Positions 9,488 to 17,636 of a stretch of 64,000 nucleotides of DNA are shown here, piece by piece. A model generated the notes under the pieces. It was given only the letters and a program-made list of their open reading frames with translations. It had not been told where the DNA came from and ran no database searches. The stretch comes from JADJPO01 sp963750395 (lineage in GTDB: Bacteria; Actinomycetota; Actinomycetes; Actinomycetales; Kineosporiaceae), in contig CAVVQM010000017.1 of NCBI GenBank assembly GCA_963750395.1, forward strand, positions 1 to 64,000, in the 5' to 3' direction. Numbering within the stretch: position 1 is the first letter of the stretch; the number at the start of each line of letters is the position of its first letter. Both the position numbers and the translations under genes were made by a program.

Positions 9488-10461
9488 GGTGCCCCGCCGG
9501 TCACGGCGTTCTGCCAGCGCGCTCTGATGGTGGTGCGCAGCGCTTCTCGCAGGTGGCTGGCGGCCTCAGCCTGATCGGTTCCGGTGCCGTTCACGACGTC
9601 GTAGATGATCTGTAGCGGGTCCGCGAGGGGTAGACCCGCGGCGGTCCAGGTCGTGGGCAGCCAGAGACCGGGATCCTTGGGTGCGCACAGGGTGAGTGTG
9701 CTCTCGGCGGCGGAGGCGACCGGGACGAATCCGGCCGGTGCGAGAGAGGCGCCGGCGTGGACGTAGAGGGTGCACGTGGCTGGTCGGCGCCAGGGGGCCA
9801 GCGCATCCGCGGCCGGGTCACCCGACACCGCGGCCCGGTCTCCCAGGAGGTCGAGGGCCTTCTTGGCCTGGGTCACGGCATTGTCGAGCGAGTACCAGTG
9901 GCTGGTGACACCGCCTGGGCCAGGGTAGTTCTCCAGCCACCAGTCCAGGAGCGCATCGAAGTCCGTCGCCTGCCAGCCGGAGGGACCTTTCCGGACCAGA
10001 TCGTGTGCCCTGAGGCGGTTCAAGGCCCGCGAGACCTTGGACTGGGTGACGCCGGTCCGCTCGGCCAGTTCCCTCTGCAGGGCAGGTGGGCCGGCCAGCA
10101 GGCGCCGGACGAGGGTGAACGTTGCCCACGACGTCGGGCCACGACGATGGATGCGGCGGGTTTCGCCGGTCGGCTTGTCGCGGTGCAGGTCATGGTCACC
10201 CAGCCGCAGCCGTAGCGTGCCGTCGTCCGTAACGAGGTTCCAGCCCTGCTGACTTGCTGCATGCACCGTCGCGTCCGTGGCCGTCGGGACGGACAGCAAC
10301 GCCGGGGTCTGCGCGGGCGCTGCCAGTCGTGAGGGGTGAATCCGGCGAGTGGATCGACGTAGCCAGTACACCGCCTCGCCCATCCCACCGCGCAGCCGCA
10401 CATGGTCGGCATCGACGGTCTCGACCACGATGCCGACCTCGGCCAGGACACCAGCCCACAT
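9484..10461 (-). CDS. abiEi: AbiEi-type antitoxin / transcriptional regulator
   Basis: This 325-residue protein has a winged-helix region in the middle (LQRELAERTGVTQSKVSRAL, then NRLRAHDLVRKG) and a long C-terminal domain ending just inside the toxin gene. That matches type IV antitoxins of the AbiEi class, which repress their own operon through the winged helix and counter the nucleotidyltransferase with the C-terminal domain. The ATG at 10461 has no Shine-Dalgarno sequence but a CATACT box lies 9 bases upstream, so the message may be leaderless. The gene is intact even though the toxin is not. Identification rests on layout plus domain order, not on strong sequence signature. Confidence 0.65.
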   Translation of the reverse strand: MWAGVLAEVGIVVETVDADHVRLRGGMGEAVYWLRRSTRRIHPSRLAAPAQTPALLSVPTATDATVHAASQQGWNLVTDDGTLRLRLGDHDLHRDKPTGETRRIHRRGPTSWATFTLVRRLLAGPPALQRELAERTGVTQSKVSRALNRLRAHDLVRKGPSGWQATDFDALLDWWLENYPGPGGVTSHWYSLDNAVTQAKKALDLLGDRAAVSGDPAADALAPWRRPATCTLYVHAGASLAPAGFVPVASAAESTLTLCAPKDPGLWLPTTWTAAGLPLADPLQIIYDVVNGTGTDQAEAASHLREALRTTIRARWQNAVTGGAP

Positions 10462-10470
10462 GCAGCAAGT

Positions 10471-10505
10471 ATGCCAGTTATTAGACCAAGTCAGTTAACT
10501 GACAT
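10471..10505 (-). promoter_or_regulatory. Probable operator-promoter of the AbiE-type operon
   Basis: Just upstream of the antitoxin start lies a perfect 12-bp palindrome, TCAGTTAACTGA (10491-10502), and a related half-site CCAGTTA at 10475-10481. Autorepressing AbiEi proteins bind repeats in their own promoter, so this is the likely binding site. Confidence 0.5.
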
Positions 10506-10616
10506 GCTGCCCCAGAACGCCACGACGCGACGCGATCACCCTCGCGGTGAGCCTGGACGACGCCGGCTCCGGCCTCTACCGCACTGGCCGTGACCCCTGT
10601 TTCAACGGAGGTTACA

Positions 10617-10725
10617 ACTGTGCGGGATCGTGCCGTGCTCCTGCTCGGCTACGCCGCCGCGCTGCGTCCCAGCGAGATCGCCGCGCTCCACCTGGCCGAC
10701 ATCACCGTTGACCGGCTCGGCCTGG
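10617..10725 (+). pseudogene. Tyrosine recombinase fragment
   Basis: The forward strand reads DRAVLLLGYAAALRPSEIAA followed by LHLADITVDRLGL. This is the box I region of XerC/integrase catalytic domains, with the catalytic arginine in ALRPSE. Only about 35 residues survive. It runs straight into the opposite-strand SDR fragment, so the two were joined by a deletion or recombination. Confidence 0.65.
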
Positions 10726-10732
10726 CTTCTTC

Positions 10733-11044
10733 CGAGGGCTCGATGATCGGCGCCGGGGCCCCCGGACGGCCGGCGTTGTTCACGAGGACGTCGACCTGGC
10801 CGAACTCGTCCCAGGCATAGTCGGCCAACGCCGTGGCGTCTTCGAGCGTCGACACGTCGCAGACCTTGTACCGGGCATCTACGCCCTTGCTCGCCAGATC
10901 CTCGACCGCCTCGCGGAGCCGATCCTCGCGCCTGGCGGCAACGATCACTCTGGCACCCTGGGCGCCGAACCTGTCGGCCATCGCCTTGCCGATACCGGTG
11001 GCCCCGCCGGTGATCACGAGGGCCTTGCCCTTGAAGTCCTTCAT
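10733..11044 (-). pseudogene. Short-chain dehydrogenase, N-terminal fragment
   Basis: From the ATG at 11044, with AGGAAAGAAG 6 bases upstream, the protein begins MKDFKGKALVITGGATGIG, the Rossmann TGxxxGIG motif of classical SDR enzymes. It continues with ARR after the second strand, the CDVS acidic loop and VLVNNAGRPG. It then loses similarity at about residue 104, before the catalytic Ser-Tyr-Lys region, where the integrase fragment begins. It cannot be catalytically active. Confidence 0.75.
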
Positions 11045-11159
11045 CACTTTCTTCTTTCCTAGGCACGCTGTTCTGCAGCGCGCCGGACTCTGCTGATCGC
11101 GGGGCTCCGTCTTTGCGGCGACCCCGGTGGTACGTTCCGCGTTCTTCAGCTGCGCTCGA

Positions 11160-12110
11160 TCACAGGTTCCACGCGAAGTCGACTTCCTTCTCCGAGAGGT
11201 CCCACAGCCGCTGCATGGCCGGCTTGTCGTACGCGTAGGGCTCCAAGGTGCCCTTTCCGACCGGGCCGACCCACTCGTTCCTGCCGGTGGGGCCGTACAG
11301 CTCCCTCGGAGCCAGACCGCCCTCGGTCGCGCACATGACCTCGGGGTAGGACCCCTTCTCGGCCGACTGGACCATCGGCGACATCGACATGAGCCGGAAC
11401 ATCGCCCGCGTGGCGAGGTTGCCACTGGTCGTGATCAGGGACGTCCGGGACGAGCCGGGGTGGCAGACGTAGACCCCGACATCCTTCTTGCCCGCCGCTT
11501 CGAGGCGGTCCTGCAGCTCGTAGGCGAACATCATCTGCGCCAGCTTGGACTGACTGTAGGTCTTGTTCTGGTGGTAGTTCCTGTCCCAGTTCATGTCGTC
11601 GAACTGGATCGCCCTGAGGCCCATCTTGTAGCCCAGGCTGGCCACCACCACGATGCGGCCCTGCGACTCCTCGATCCGCTCGAACAGCAACCCGCTCAGC
11701 AGGAAGTGCCCGTAGTGGTTCGTGCCCAGCATGCTCTCGAAGCCGTCCACGGTGATCCTCTGCTCGGGAACCTGGGCGATGGCGGCGTTGCAGATCAGCG
11801 CGTCGATCCGAGGAATTGTCTCCAACACCTCCGCCGCCGCGTCCCGCACCGAGTCCAGCACCGCCAGGTCCATCTGTACGAACGACACCTCGGCGTCGGC
11901 CCCGAACTCCTCCTTCAGCTTCGCGACCGCGGCCGTCGACTTCTCGACGCTGCGGTTCAACATCACGACCCTGGCACCCTTGCCCAGCAGAATCCGGGCG
12001 GCCTGAAACCCCGTGCCGGCGTTCGCGCCGGTGATCAGATAGGTCTTGCCCCGCTGGGGACCCAGGCGCTCCGGGGTCCAGCCCTGCGGTCCGAAAGTCT
12101 TGTCGGCCAT
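11160..12110 (-). CDS. SDR-family NADP-dependent oxidoreductase (protochlorophyllide reductase-like)
   Basis: This 316-residue protein has the cofactor motif TGANAGTGFQAARIL near residue 23, the NNAG-like ICNAAI motif, and the catalytic pair in KTYSQSKLAQ (Tyr-x3-Lys) around residue 180. Length and the closing subdomain (ELYGPTGRNEWVGPVG) put it among the long SDRs often annotated as retinol dehydrogenase or protochlorophyllide reductase-like; the substrate is unknown. The ATG at 12110 is preceded by AGGAG at a good spacing, so it was preferred to the upstream in-frame codon at 12197. It is divergent from an AraC regulator, which probably controls it. Confidence 0.85.
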   Translation of the reverse strand: MADKTFGPQGWTPERLGPQRGKTYLITGANAGTGFQAARILLGKGARVVMLNRSVEKSTAAVAKLKEEFGADAEVSFVQMDLAVLDSVRDAAAEVLETIPRIDALICNAAIAQVPEQRITVDGFESMLGTNHYGHFLLSGLLFERIEESQGRIVVVASLGYKMGLRAIQFDDMNWDRNYHQNKTYSQSKLAQMMFAYELQDRLEAAGKKDVGVYVCHPGSSRTSLITTSGNLATRAMFRLMSMSPMVQSAEKGSYPEVMCATEGGLAPRELYGPTGRNEWVGPVGKGTLEPYAYDKPAMQRLWDLSEKEVDFAWNL

Positions 12111-12318
12111 CTTCTGTCTCCTGTCGTCGTTCAGTGGCTGTGTACGTGGGGTCGCTGTGTTCCCGCTCCCTGGTTCAAGTCTCGAGGGCTGGATCACCCC
12201 GCTCCGAACAACGATAAGTCTCAGTGGAGGTCGCGAACTAGGCGCGATAGTCGCGAATACTTGCCTGATCGTCTCGCGTCCGTACGAATTAGGCCGCGTC
12301 AGCTGCTATCGTCGGTGC
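12111..12318. promoter_or_regulatory. Divergent promoter region between SDR and AraC genes
   Basis: The 208-bp gap separates two back-to-back starts. On the AraC side TATCGT lies 6 bases before the ATG, consistent with a leaderless message. The AraC protein most likely binds inside this interval to control both genes. I did not find a clear inverted repeat. Confidence 0.4.
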
Positions 12319-13212
12319 ATGAGCAAGCAGCAGATCCGGCAGATCATCGACAGCCGGCTCACCCAGGACGGCCTCGTCAGGACCGGGGTCAAGGGAGTGC
12401 AGCTGTTCCGGGTCACCGAACCGGTCCGGTGCGCCCCAGCGGTGTACGAACCCAGCGTGATCGCGATCGTGAGCGGGGCCAAGGAAGCGATCCTGGACGG
12501 CACGTCGCACGTCTACGACAGCAGCCGGTACCTGGTGTGTTCGATGTCGATGCCGGTCGAGGCCGGGACGCCCCTGGCGTCCCCGGACAACCCGCTCCTG
12601 GGAGTGCAGATCTCTCTGGACACCAAGGTGATGACCGAGCTGGTCATTGAGACCGAGAGCGCCGCCGGCGCCATCCGCACGCCCAGGGCCGGCCCGCTCC
12701 CCCAGGGGATCGCGCTCGCTGGCTGGGACGACACCTTCACCGACGCGCTGCTGCGTCTGGTGCAGCTGGTGGACAGCCCATTGGATACGCGCGTCCTCGG
12801 CGAGGGTCGTCTCCGTGAGGTGTGCTATGCCCTGCTCAAGGGCGAAGCGGGGGACTCCGCACGGCGAGCCTTCGGTGTGGGCAACGAGATCGCCCGATCC
12901 ATCGAGTACCTGTCCGACCACCTAGAGGAAGCGGTCACCATCGATGACATGGCCGCCCAGGCCGGGATGAGTCGGGCGGTGTTCCACCGCAAGTTCAAGC
13001 AGGCCACCACCATGTCGCCCATCCAGTTCGTGAAGTCCATGCGGCTCAACAGCGCCGCCATGAACATCGCCGGCGGGATGAGCGTCAACGAAGCAGCCAT
13101 TGACGTGGGCTACGTGAGTACCTCTCAGTTCAGCCGAGAGTTCAAACGCGCGTTCGGCCAATCCCCCCGACAGTGGAGTAACACCCGGCAACCAGTCGCT
13201 GCAATCACCTGA
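12319..13212 (+). CDS. AraC-family transcriptional regulator (AraC_N plus HTH_18)
   Basis: In this 297-residue protein, residues about 30-180 form the AraC_N-type sensor (RVTEPVRCAPAVYEPSVIAI, MSMPVEAGTP). The last 100 residues are two helix-turn-helix units (TIDDMAAQAGMSRAVFHRKF and NEAAIDVGYVSTSQFSREFK, followed by FGQSPRQW). Regulators of this subgroup usually activate a divergent oxidoreductase gene in response to aldehydes or other reactive small molecules. The divergent SDR gene fits that pattern. The ligand cannot be read from the sequence. Confidence 0.9.
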   Translation: MSKQQIRQIIDSRLTQDGLVRTGVKGVQLFRVTEPVRCAPAVYEPSVIAIVSGAKEAILDGTSHVYDSSRYLVCSMSMPVEAGTPLASPDNPLLGVQISLDTKVMTELVIETESAAGAIRTPRAGPLPQGIALAGWDDTFTDALLRLVQLVDSPLDTRVLGEGRLREVCYALLKGEAGDSARRAFGVGNEIARSIEYLSDHLEEAVTIDDMAAQAGMSRAVFHRKFKQATTMSPIQFVKSMRLNSAAMNIAGGMSVNEAAIDVGYVSTSQFSREFKRAFGQSPRQWSNTRQPVAAIT

Positions 13213-13328
13213 CGTGGCCTCTGCTCGCGAGCGCAAGGGGTAGGTGTGAGCCGAGGCCGGGACGTCTGCTGTTTCCGTATCGGGCCCGCCCGCCCGGTCT
13301 CAGTGCCCTGGTGCGCTCGGACCAGCGG

Positions 13329-14559
13329 CTACCTCGGGTCCGGAACCGGCACGACGTCTGGGACGTCCTCGGTGACCGCCCGTCGAGCCACGGCCTGTCG
13401 GGCGCGGGAGGCCACCGCCGCGACGGGTCGTTCCAACGGGCCCTGCCCGAACTGGCGCCGCCACACCCATGCGAAGGCGATCGAGCACCCGACCATGATG
13501 AGCCACAGGACCGTCGAGTAATCCTCCAGCAGTCCGCTGGAGAGCAGGACGATGTGCGCGCTGTACAGGGTGAGCGTCATGCCGCCCACGGCGGCCATCG
13601 GCTGCAGCGCCCGCCGTACGGCCGGGATCCTGGTCACCAGGAGAGCTGCACCGAGAACCGCCATGGCCGAACCGAGGGTGTGTGCCAGGTCGAGCGGGGT
13701 GTTCGCGTGCGGGCTGGGCAGCGCCAGGTACCACCATGAGGTCCCCTGCTGGGGCGCCCAGAGCAGCTGCTGGGCGATCGGGATGTCCTCACCGTCGCTC
13801 GGGGTGACCGCGACCAAACGGTCCAGGCCGCCCAGCGGATACAGCAGGATCGCCGCCGCCACGCGGGCCGCGATCGCCAGCGCCAGGCCGCCGACCAGCA
13901 AGCGCACCGCCGTCAGCCGCCCGGTGAGGTCGATGCGCCCGACGGCCAAGCCGGCGAACAGATAGGGCCACGTAGGCCAGAACCGGATAGGCCCCCGCGA
14001 AGAGCATCAGGTAGAGCATGCCCACCGGGTCGGTGACCAGCGCGATGAAGTTGGGGTCACCCTCGATGTCGGAACCCAGATCGAGCCCGGCGCGCGCCGC
14101 CGCCACCAGCGCCACCGGACCGACGACGGCGACTCCCGCCGCGAGTGTCGCCAGCGTGCGCGGCGAGAGCCAGAGCACCGGGATCGCGAGGAGGAACATC
14201 ACGGCGTAGTGCACCAGGATCACCTCGGCGTCCGTGGCCGGTAGCGACCCGAGCAGCAGTCCGATCAGGGCGATGAGCAGGGCCCGGACGGCGATACCAG
14301 CCGCGGCGCTCGTGCGCCGCTGACGCGGCAACCGGGATGCGCCACCAGATAGGAACGCCAGGCTGATCCCGGCCAGAAAGACGAACGTGGCCGCAGAGCG
14401 TCCGCCGAACACGGCGAGACTGGGCGTCGGCTGACCATCGTCGGTGAACCAGGCGAAAGAATGCACCGCCATCATCCCGAACAACGCCAGCCCGCGAGCG
14501 ACGTCCACGCCGATGACGCGAGCCTTCGTGGTGGTCTTGGAGGGGGTCGAGGTATTCAT
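13329..14559 (-). pseudogene. DUF1624/DUF418-type membrane protein with one frameshift
   Basis: The N-terminal part carries the HGSNAT/DUF1624-like opening (RVIGVDVARGLALFGMMAVH) and several membrane helices. The C-terminal part is a DUF418-like unit (GGMTLTLYSAHIVLL, then a helix with AFAWVWRRQFGQGPLE). They are in different frames. Removing one base from the GGG at 13965-13967 restores a continuous 410-residue protein through AYVAYLFAGLAVGRIDL. Family members are polytopic membrane proteins of unknown or acyl-transfer function. The start at 14559 (ATG) is preferred; a GTG at 14565 is also in frame. The break may be real or an error in the sequence. Confidence 0.8.
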
Positions 14560-14701
14560 GGTCACCCGTATCTGCGCAGCTCGTAGTTGACGTTTGCGAT
14601 GACGTTCAGCTCCCCGGAGCGGGCGATCTCGTCGTGGCCCTCCAGGCAGGACGGCGGGTTGACCGTGGGCTCTGCCGCAATGGCGGGGGACTGCATGCCG
14701 G

Positions 14702-14959
14702 TCATCGGGGCGTCACGTCGATGGTCGGTGCCATCAGAGAGGCGGCAAGCCGCCGGAAGACGGATGCGATCTCCCTCGGGTCGCGCAGGCCCAGGCCGCG
14801 GATGAGGATCGACCCGTGCTCGGCGACGCGACGACGGAGCGCGTCGCGGCGCTCGGCGACCCAGCCCAGGGCGTCGCCCCCGGCGTCCGCCGACAGCATC
14901 GGAGGTCGGCGGGGGTGCAGGTGCACGTCGAACTGAGAAGCCAATGCGGAGAGCGACAT
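14702..14959 (-). pseudogene. TauD/TfdA-family oxygenase, N-terminal fragment
   Basis: This 85-codon stretch opens MSLSALASQFDVHLHPRRPP with a GAAGGGAA ribosome site, and continues VAEHGSILIRGLGLRDPREI and ASVFRRLAASL. That is the first subdomain of Fe(II)/2-oxoglutarate oxygenases of the TauD/TfdA or SyrP type, which hydroxylate amino-acid side chains. The protein stops at 14702, long before the HxD...H iron ligands, and the bases beyond do not continue the fold. It is therefore a remnant. Its position next to the SbnA-like gene suggests that both come from a small amino-acid or peptide biosynthesis cluster. Confidence 0.6.
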
Positions 14960-15222
14960 CGCGAGTTCCCTTCAGTTGCGGCTGTCTGTCCGGTGGTCTG
15001 TCCGGTGGTCTGTCTGGCGGTCTGGTGGAGAGTTCCTGCTTCTCGGCGGGCGGCGGCCTGTTCGCCGCTCGGCATGCTGCTCACCGTCCCCGGCCGGTCC
15101 CGTCGATCGATCTGGTCCGGCCCGACGGGTTGCAGGAAGAGGTTCAGCCCCCGAGGGACTGTGACGACGAAGGGTAGGCCGAGGAGCAGGAACCCGAACA
15201 AGAGGGCGGCAGACTGTTCCAC
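14734..15222 (-). CDS. Doubtful small membrane protein
   Basis: A GTG at 15222 follows AAGGAG at an ideal distance and opens MEQSAALLFGFLLLGLPFVV, a credible membrane helix, then a hydrophilic tail of low complexity. The frame runs on to 14734 but its last third overlaps the TauD fragment in another frame and looks non-coding, so the natural end may have been lost. I do not recognise a family. The start and the helix are seen; everything after residue 45 is uncertain. Confidence 0.3.
   Translation of the reverse strand: MEQSAALLFGFLLLGLPFVVTVPRGLNLFLQPVGPDQIDRRDRPGTVSSMPSGEQAAARREAGTLHQTARQTTGQTTGQTAATEGNSRCRSPHWLLSSTCTCTPADLRCCRRTPGATPWAGSPSAATRSVVASPSTGRSSSAAWACATRGRSHPSSGGLPPL
14986..15021. 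repeat. Three tandem copies of a 12-bp unit
   Basis: CTGTCCGGTGGT is repeated twice exactly (14986-14997, 14998-15009) and once with two changes (15010-15021). It lies just upstream of the TauD fragment start. Confidence 0.8.
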
Positions 15223-15333
15223 TGTTCCAGCTCCTTGGAATGGGGTTCGACAAGGTTTGCTGCTTGTTGGGTACGGATGAAGCGTCAGCCGCCGGGGGCG
15301 CTGCGATGGCCTGATGACCGCCCGCCTGGCTCA

Positions 15334-16317
15334 CTAGGCGCTCAAGTCGGCGTTCACCGATTCGAGGGGGAGCACATCCTCGCCATAGAGGTCCTGGACC
15401 CAGCTGGGCTGGTAGACGGTGTCGAGGTAGCGCTCACCCAGGTCGGGCGCGATGGCTACCGCGGTGACCTCACGCCGGTCCTGGCGGCACAGCCAGTCCA
15501 TCGCGCCGCTGACGACCGTTCCCGTGGATCGGCCGAACAGGAATCCGCGCCGCGCCAGGCGGTGGCAGGCACGAATCGTGTCCACCTCCTCGACCAGGAC
15601 GACGTCGTTGATGTAGGACTCGTCAAGCAGAGCCGGACGAACGCTCGTGCCCGGCCCCGGAACCATCCGGCGGGAGGGCTGGCTGCCGAAGGTCACCGAA
15701 CCCACGCTCTCCACTGCGACGATCTGCACTGGGCGGTGCCATTCCCGGAAGTAGCGCGCACACCCCATGAGCGTTCCGATCGTGCCGGCCTCGACGAACA
15801 GGACGTCCAGGAGCGGGAACTGGGCGGCGATCGCCGGCGCTGTCCGGCGATAGTGCGCCCTCCAGTTGTCCGGGTTGGCATGCTGGTTGAGCCACACGTA
15901 CCGATCGTCTGAGGCACATAGCGCCTTGACGAAGTCGGTGCGGGCACCGAGAAGGCCATGGATGGGATCGGGCTGCGCCACCACATGCACCCGACTGCCC
16001 AGGGCCTCCATCAGAAGGCGGGTGGTCAGATTGCACCGGGAGTCGGTGACGCACAAGAACCCGTACCCCTTGCTCGCCGCGATCATGCTCAGTGCCACAC
16101 CCAGATCACCGGACGACGACTCGACCAGGATCGAGCCGGGTCTCAGGATGCCGGCTCGCTCGGCGGCGTCCACCATCTCGGTCGCGGCTTTCATCGTGAT
16201 CGAGCCGGCGAAGTTGAAACCCTCGCACTTCAGGAAGAGGGACTGACCGAAGATCGACCGGAGGTCGACGAAAAGCCGGTCCTCACTATAGGTCTGTGGG
16301 TCGGAAACGACTGGCAC
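15334..16317 (-). CDS. SbnA-like PLP-dependent (cysteine synthase fold) enzyme
   Basis: This 327-residue protein has the fold type II PLP enzyme layout: NFAGSITMKAATEMVDAAER carries the Schiff-base lysine (Lys in TMKAA), ESSSGDLGVALSMIAASKGY the substrate loop, and EAGTIGTLMGCARYF the phosphate-binding glycine loop. It resembles SbnA, which joins O-phosphoserine and glutamate on the way to L-2,3-diaminopropionate, more than housekeeping cysteine synthase. No SbnB-like partner is in the window, but a TauD/TfdA fragment follows. I chose the GTG at 16317 because a GAGGGGG site precedes it; a longer form from 16359 is possible. The exact substrate is inferred. Confidence 0.75.
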   Translation of the reverse strand: MPVVSDPQTYSEDRLFVDLRSIFGQSLFLKCEGFNFAGSITMKAATEMVDAAERAGILRPGSILVESSSGDLGVALSMIAASKGYGFLCVTDSRCNLTTRLLMEALGSRVHVVAQPDPIHGLLGARTDFVKALCASDDRYVWLNQHANPDNWRAHYRRTAPAIAAQFPLLDVLFVEAGTIGTLMGCARYFREWHRPVQIVAVESVGSVTFGSQPSRRMVPGPGTSVRPALLDESYINDVVLVEEVDTIRACHRLARRGFLFGRSTGTVVSGAMDWLCRQDRREVTAVAIAPDLGERYLDTVYQPSWVQDLYGEDVLPLESVNADLSA

Positions 16318-16359
16318 CCTTGCCCCCTCATCTGTCGCAGAGCGCAGTCGACTGCCCAC

Positions 16360-16980
16360 GCAGTCGATGCCGCTCGGTGTTCTCTCGTGATGGCCCGTCG
16401 TCCCACACGGACAGACCCGGTCGTTGAGGTGGTCCCCCCGTAGCTCTTGGCCGGCAGCGGGGATCTCGCTGTACTGAGCCCGTCATACGTCACGTGCTCT
16501 GGCGAGTTGTTCCACTCGCCACGCTGATGTCCGTGTTCGCGGCTGTCAACCCGCTGAACGCAGGCACCCCCTTCGATTTCGTGGATCCTGTTCCGCGACG
16601 TCCGCTCCGCCGCGTTGATAACGCTCTGTGTCTTGACTGTTACGTCGGGCATTCCGGGGTGGGGCCCGTCGTGTCACATGTCAACGAGTGCCGGCCACCT
16701 AGGTTTGATACGTCCTAGGTTTGCATACCTCGGTTTGATACGTCGCGAAGGCGGCGGGCAGGTCGCCATCGAAGGGGGAGGATCCGACCGCCCAGTCGGA
16801 GCGATCTGTGCGGTGAACATGCCGTGGTGGCTCGGCCGGGCGAGAGCACCGCCCCCCGATCGACGTCCTCGGCGAGATGGTCGGTTCATCGTGGGTGCGG
16901 CCCCTCCGTCCCGACGGGGTAAAGATCCATTTAGTGATTTCTTGACCTAAGACTTAGCACGCACGGGCGGATATGTCATG
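16360..16980. other. Long non-coding interval
   Basis: No supported gene was found in about 620 bases. It holds a 7-bp inverted pair GGCGAGT/ACTCGCC (16501-16507 and 16514-16520) without a T-run, and short direct repeats around 16700-16744. Open frames on both strands lack ribosome sites and family signature. Confidence 0.5.
16702..16744. repeat. Direct repeats with GGTTTGATACGTC
   Basis: GGTTTGATACGTC occurs at 16702-16714 and 16732-16744, spaced 30 bp start to start (about three helical turns), with CTAGGTTTGCATACCTC between them. The arrangement resembles paired protein-binding sites, but no adjacent intact gene explains it. Confidence 0.5.
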
Positions 16981-17084
16981 GATTCGCAGCTTTTACCCGC
17001 TCTCTTCGGCGAGGGCGACCCTGCCGGATCAGGCCGGGCATCTGGTCGGCGGGACGCCACTTGCTGACGGGCGAGCGGGCGCTC

Positions 17085-17445
17085 GAGATGGCTCGACGGT
17101 TGCGACCCGGGTCGGGGGCCTGCTCGCCGACCAGTTCGGGCTGCGGATCCCAGCGGACCTGGAACCGCTCAGTGGCACTCTTGCTCGGGGTGACCAACGA
17201 CTACGTGGTGAACATGCTCTCGGGGTGGCGCACGGAGTTGTACCGCGGGGGCAACCGGCGACGCGCCGCCCGTCGGGCGTGCGCGACGTTCCTGCCGATC
17301 CTTGTCATAGCCAGCGTGACCATCTGCGCGGGCGTCTCGACGCTGCTCGTGGCGCAGTCGCCGGCGATCGCGTTGACCGTTCTCGTCGCGCTGGTCGTGG
17401 CCGTCACCGGCGCGATCCGCGCGGCAGGACGCTCGTGGCTGGGTT
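17085..17445 (+). pseudogene. MMPL-type transporter fragment
   Basis: The segment VALLLGVTNDYVVNMLSGWR, then RRAARRACATFLPILVIASV and TICAGVSTLLVAQ is typical of the transmembrane SSD-like core of actinobacterial MMPL/RND exporters. The short piece before it (LLADQFGLRIPADLEPLS) lies in another frame, so there is at least one frameshift. Both ends are missing: a full protein is 700 or more residues. It merges into a scrap of a GNAT gene at about 17440. Confidence 0.6.
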
Positions 17446-17636
17446 CACGCACACCGGCCGATCTGACGTCAACGGTGAATGGAGCGACGCTTGGTCTGAA
17501 GGCCTACGACTGTGCGTCGGCGCGCGCAGGTGGGTGTCGAGAAGGGAACGGGTCGAGAAAGGACACGGTGCGATCCCATGCCAGTGGGGCAGCCTTGGGT
17601 TGAACGGATCTTCCGCGTCCTGGCCGCGGTCAGAGA

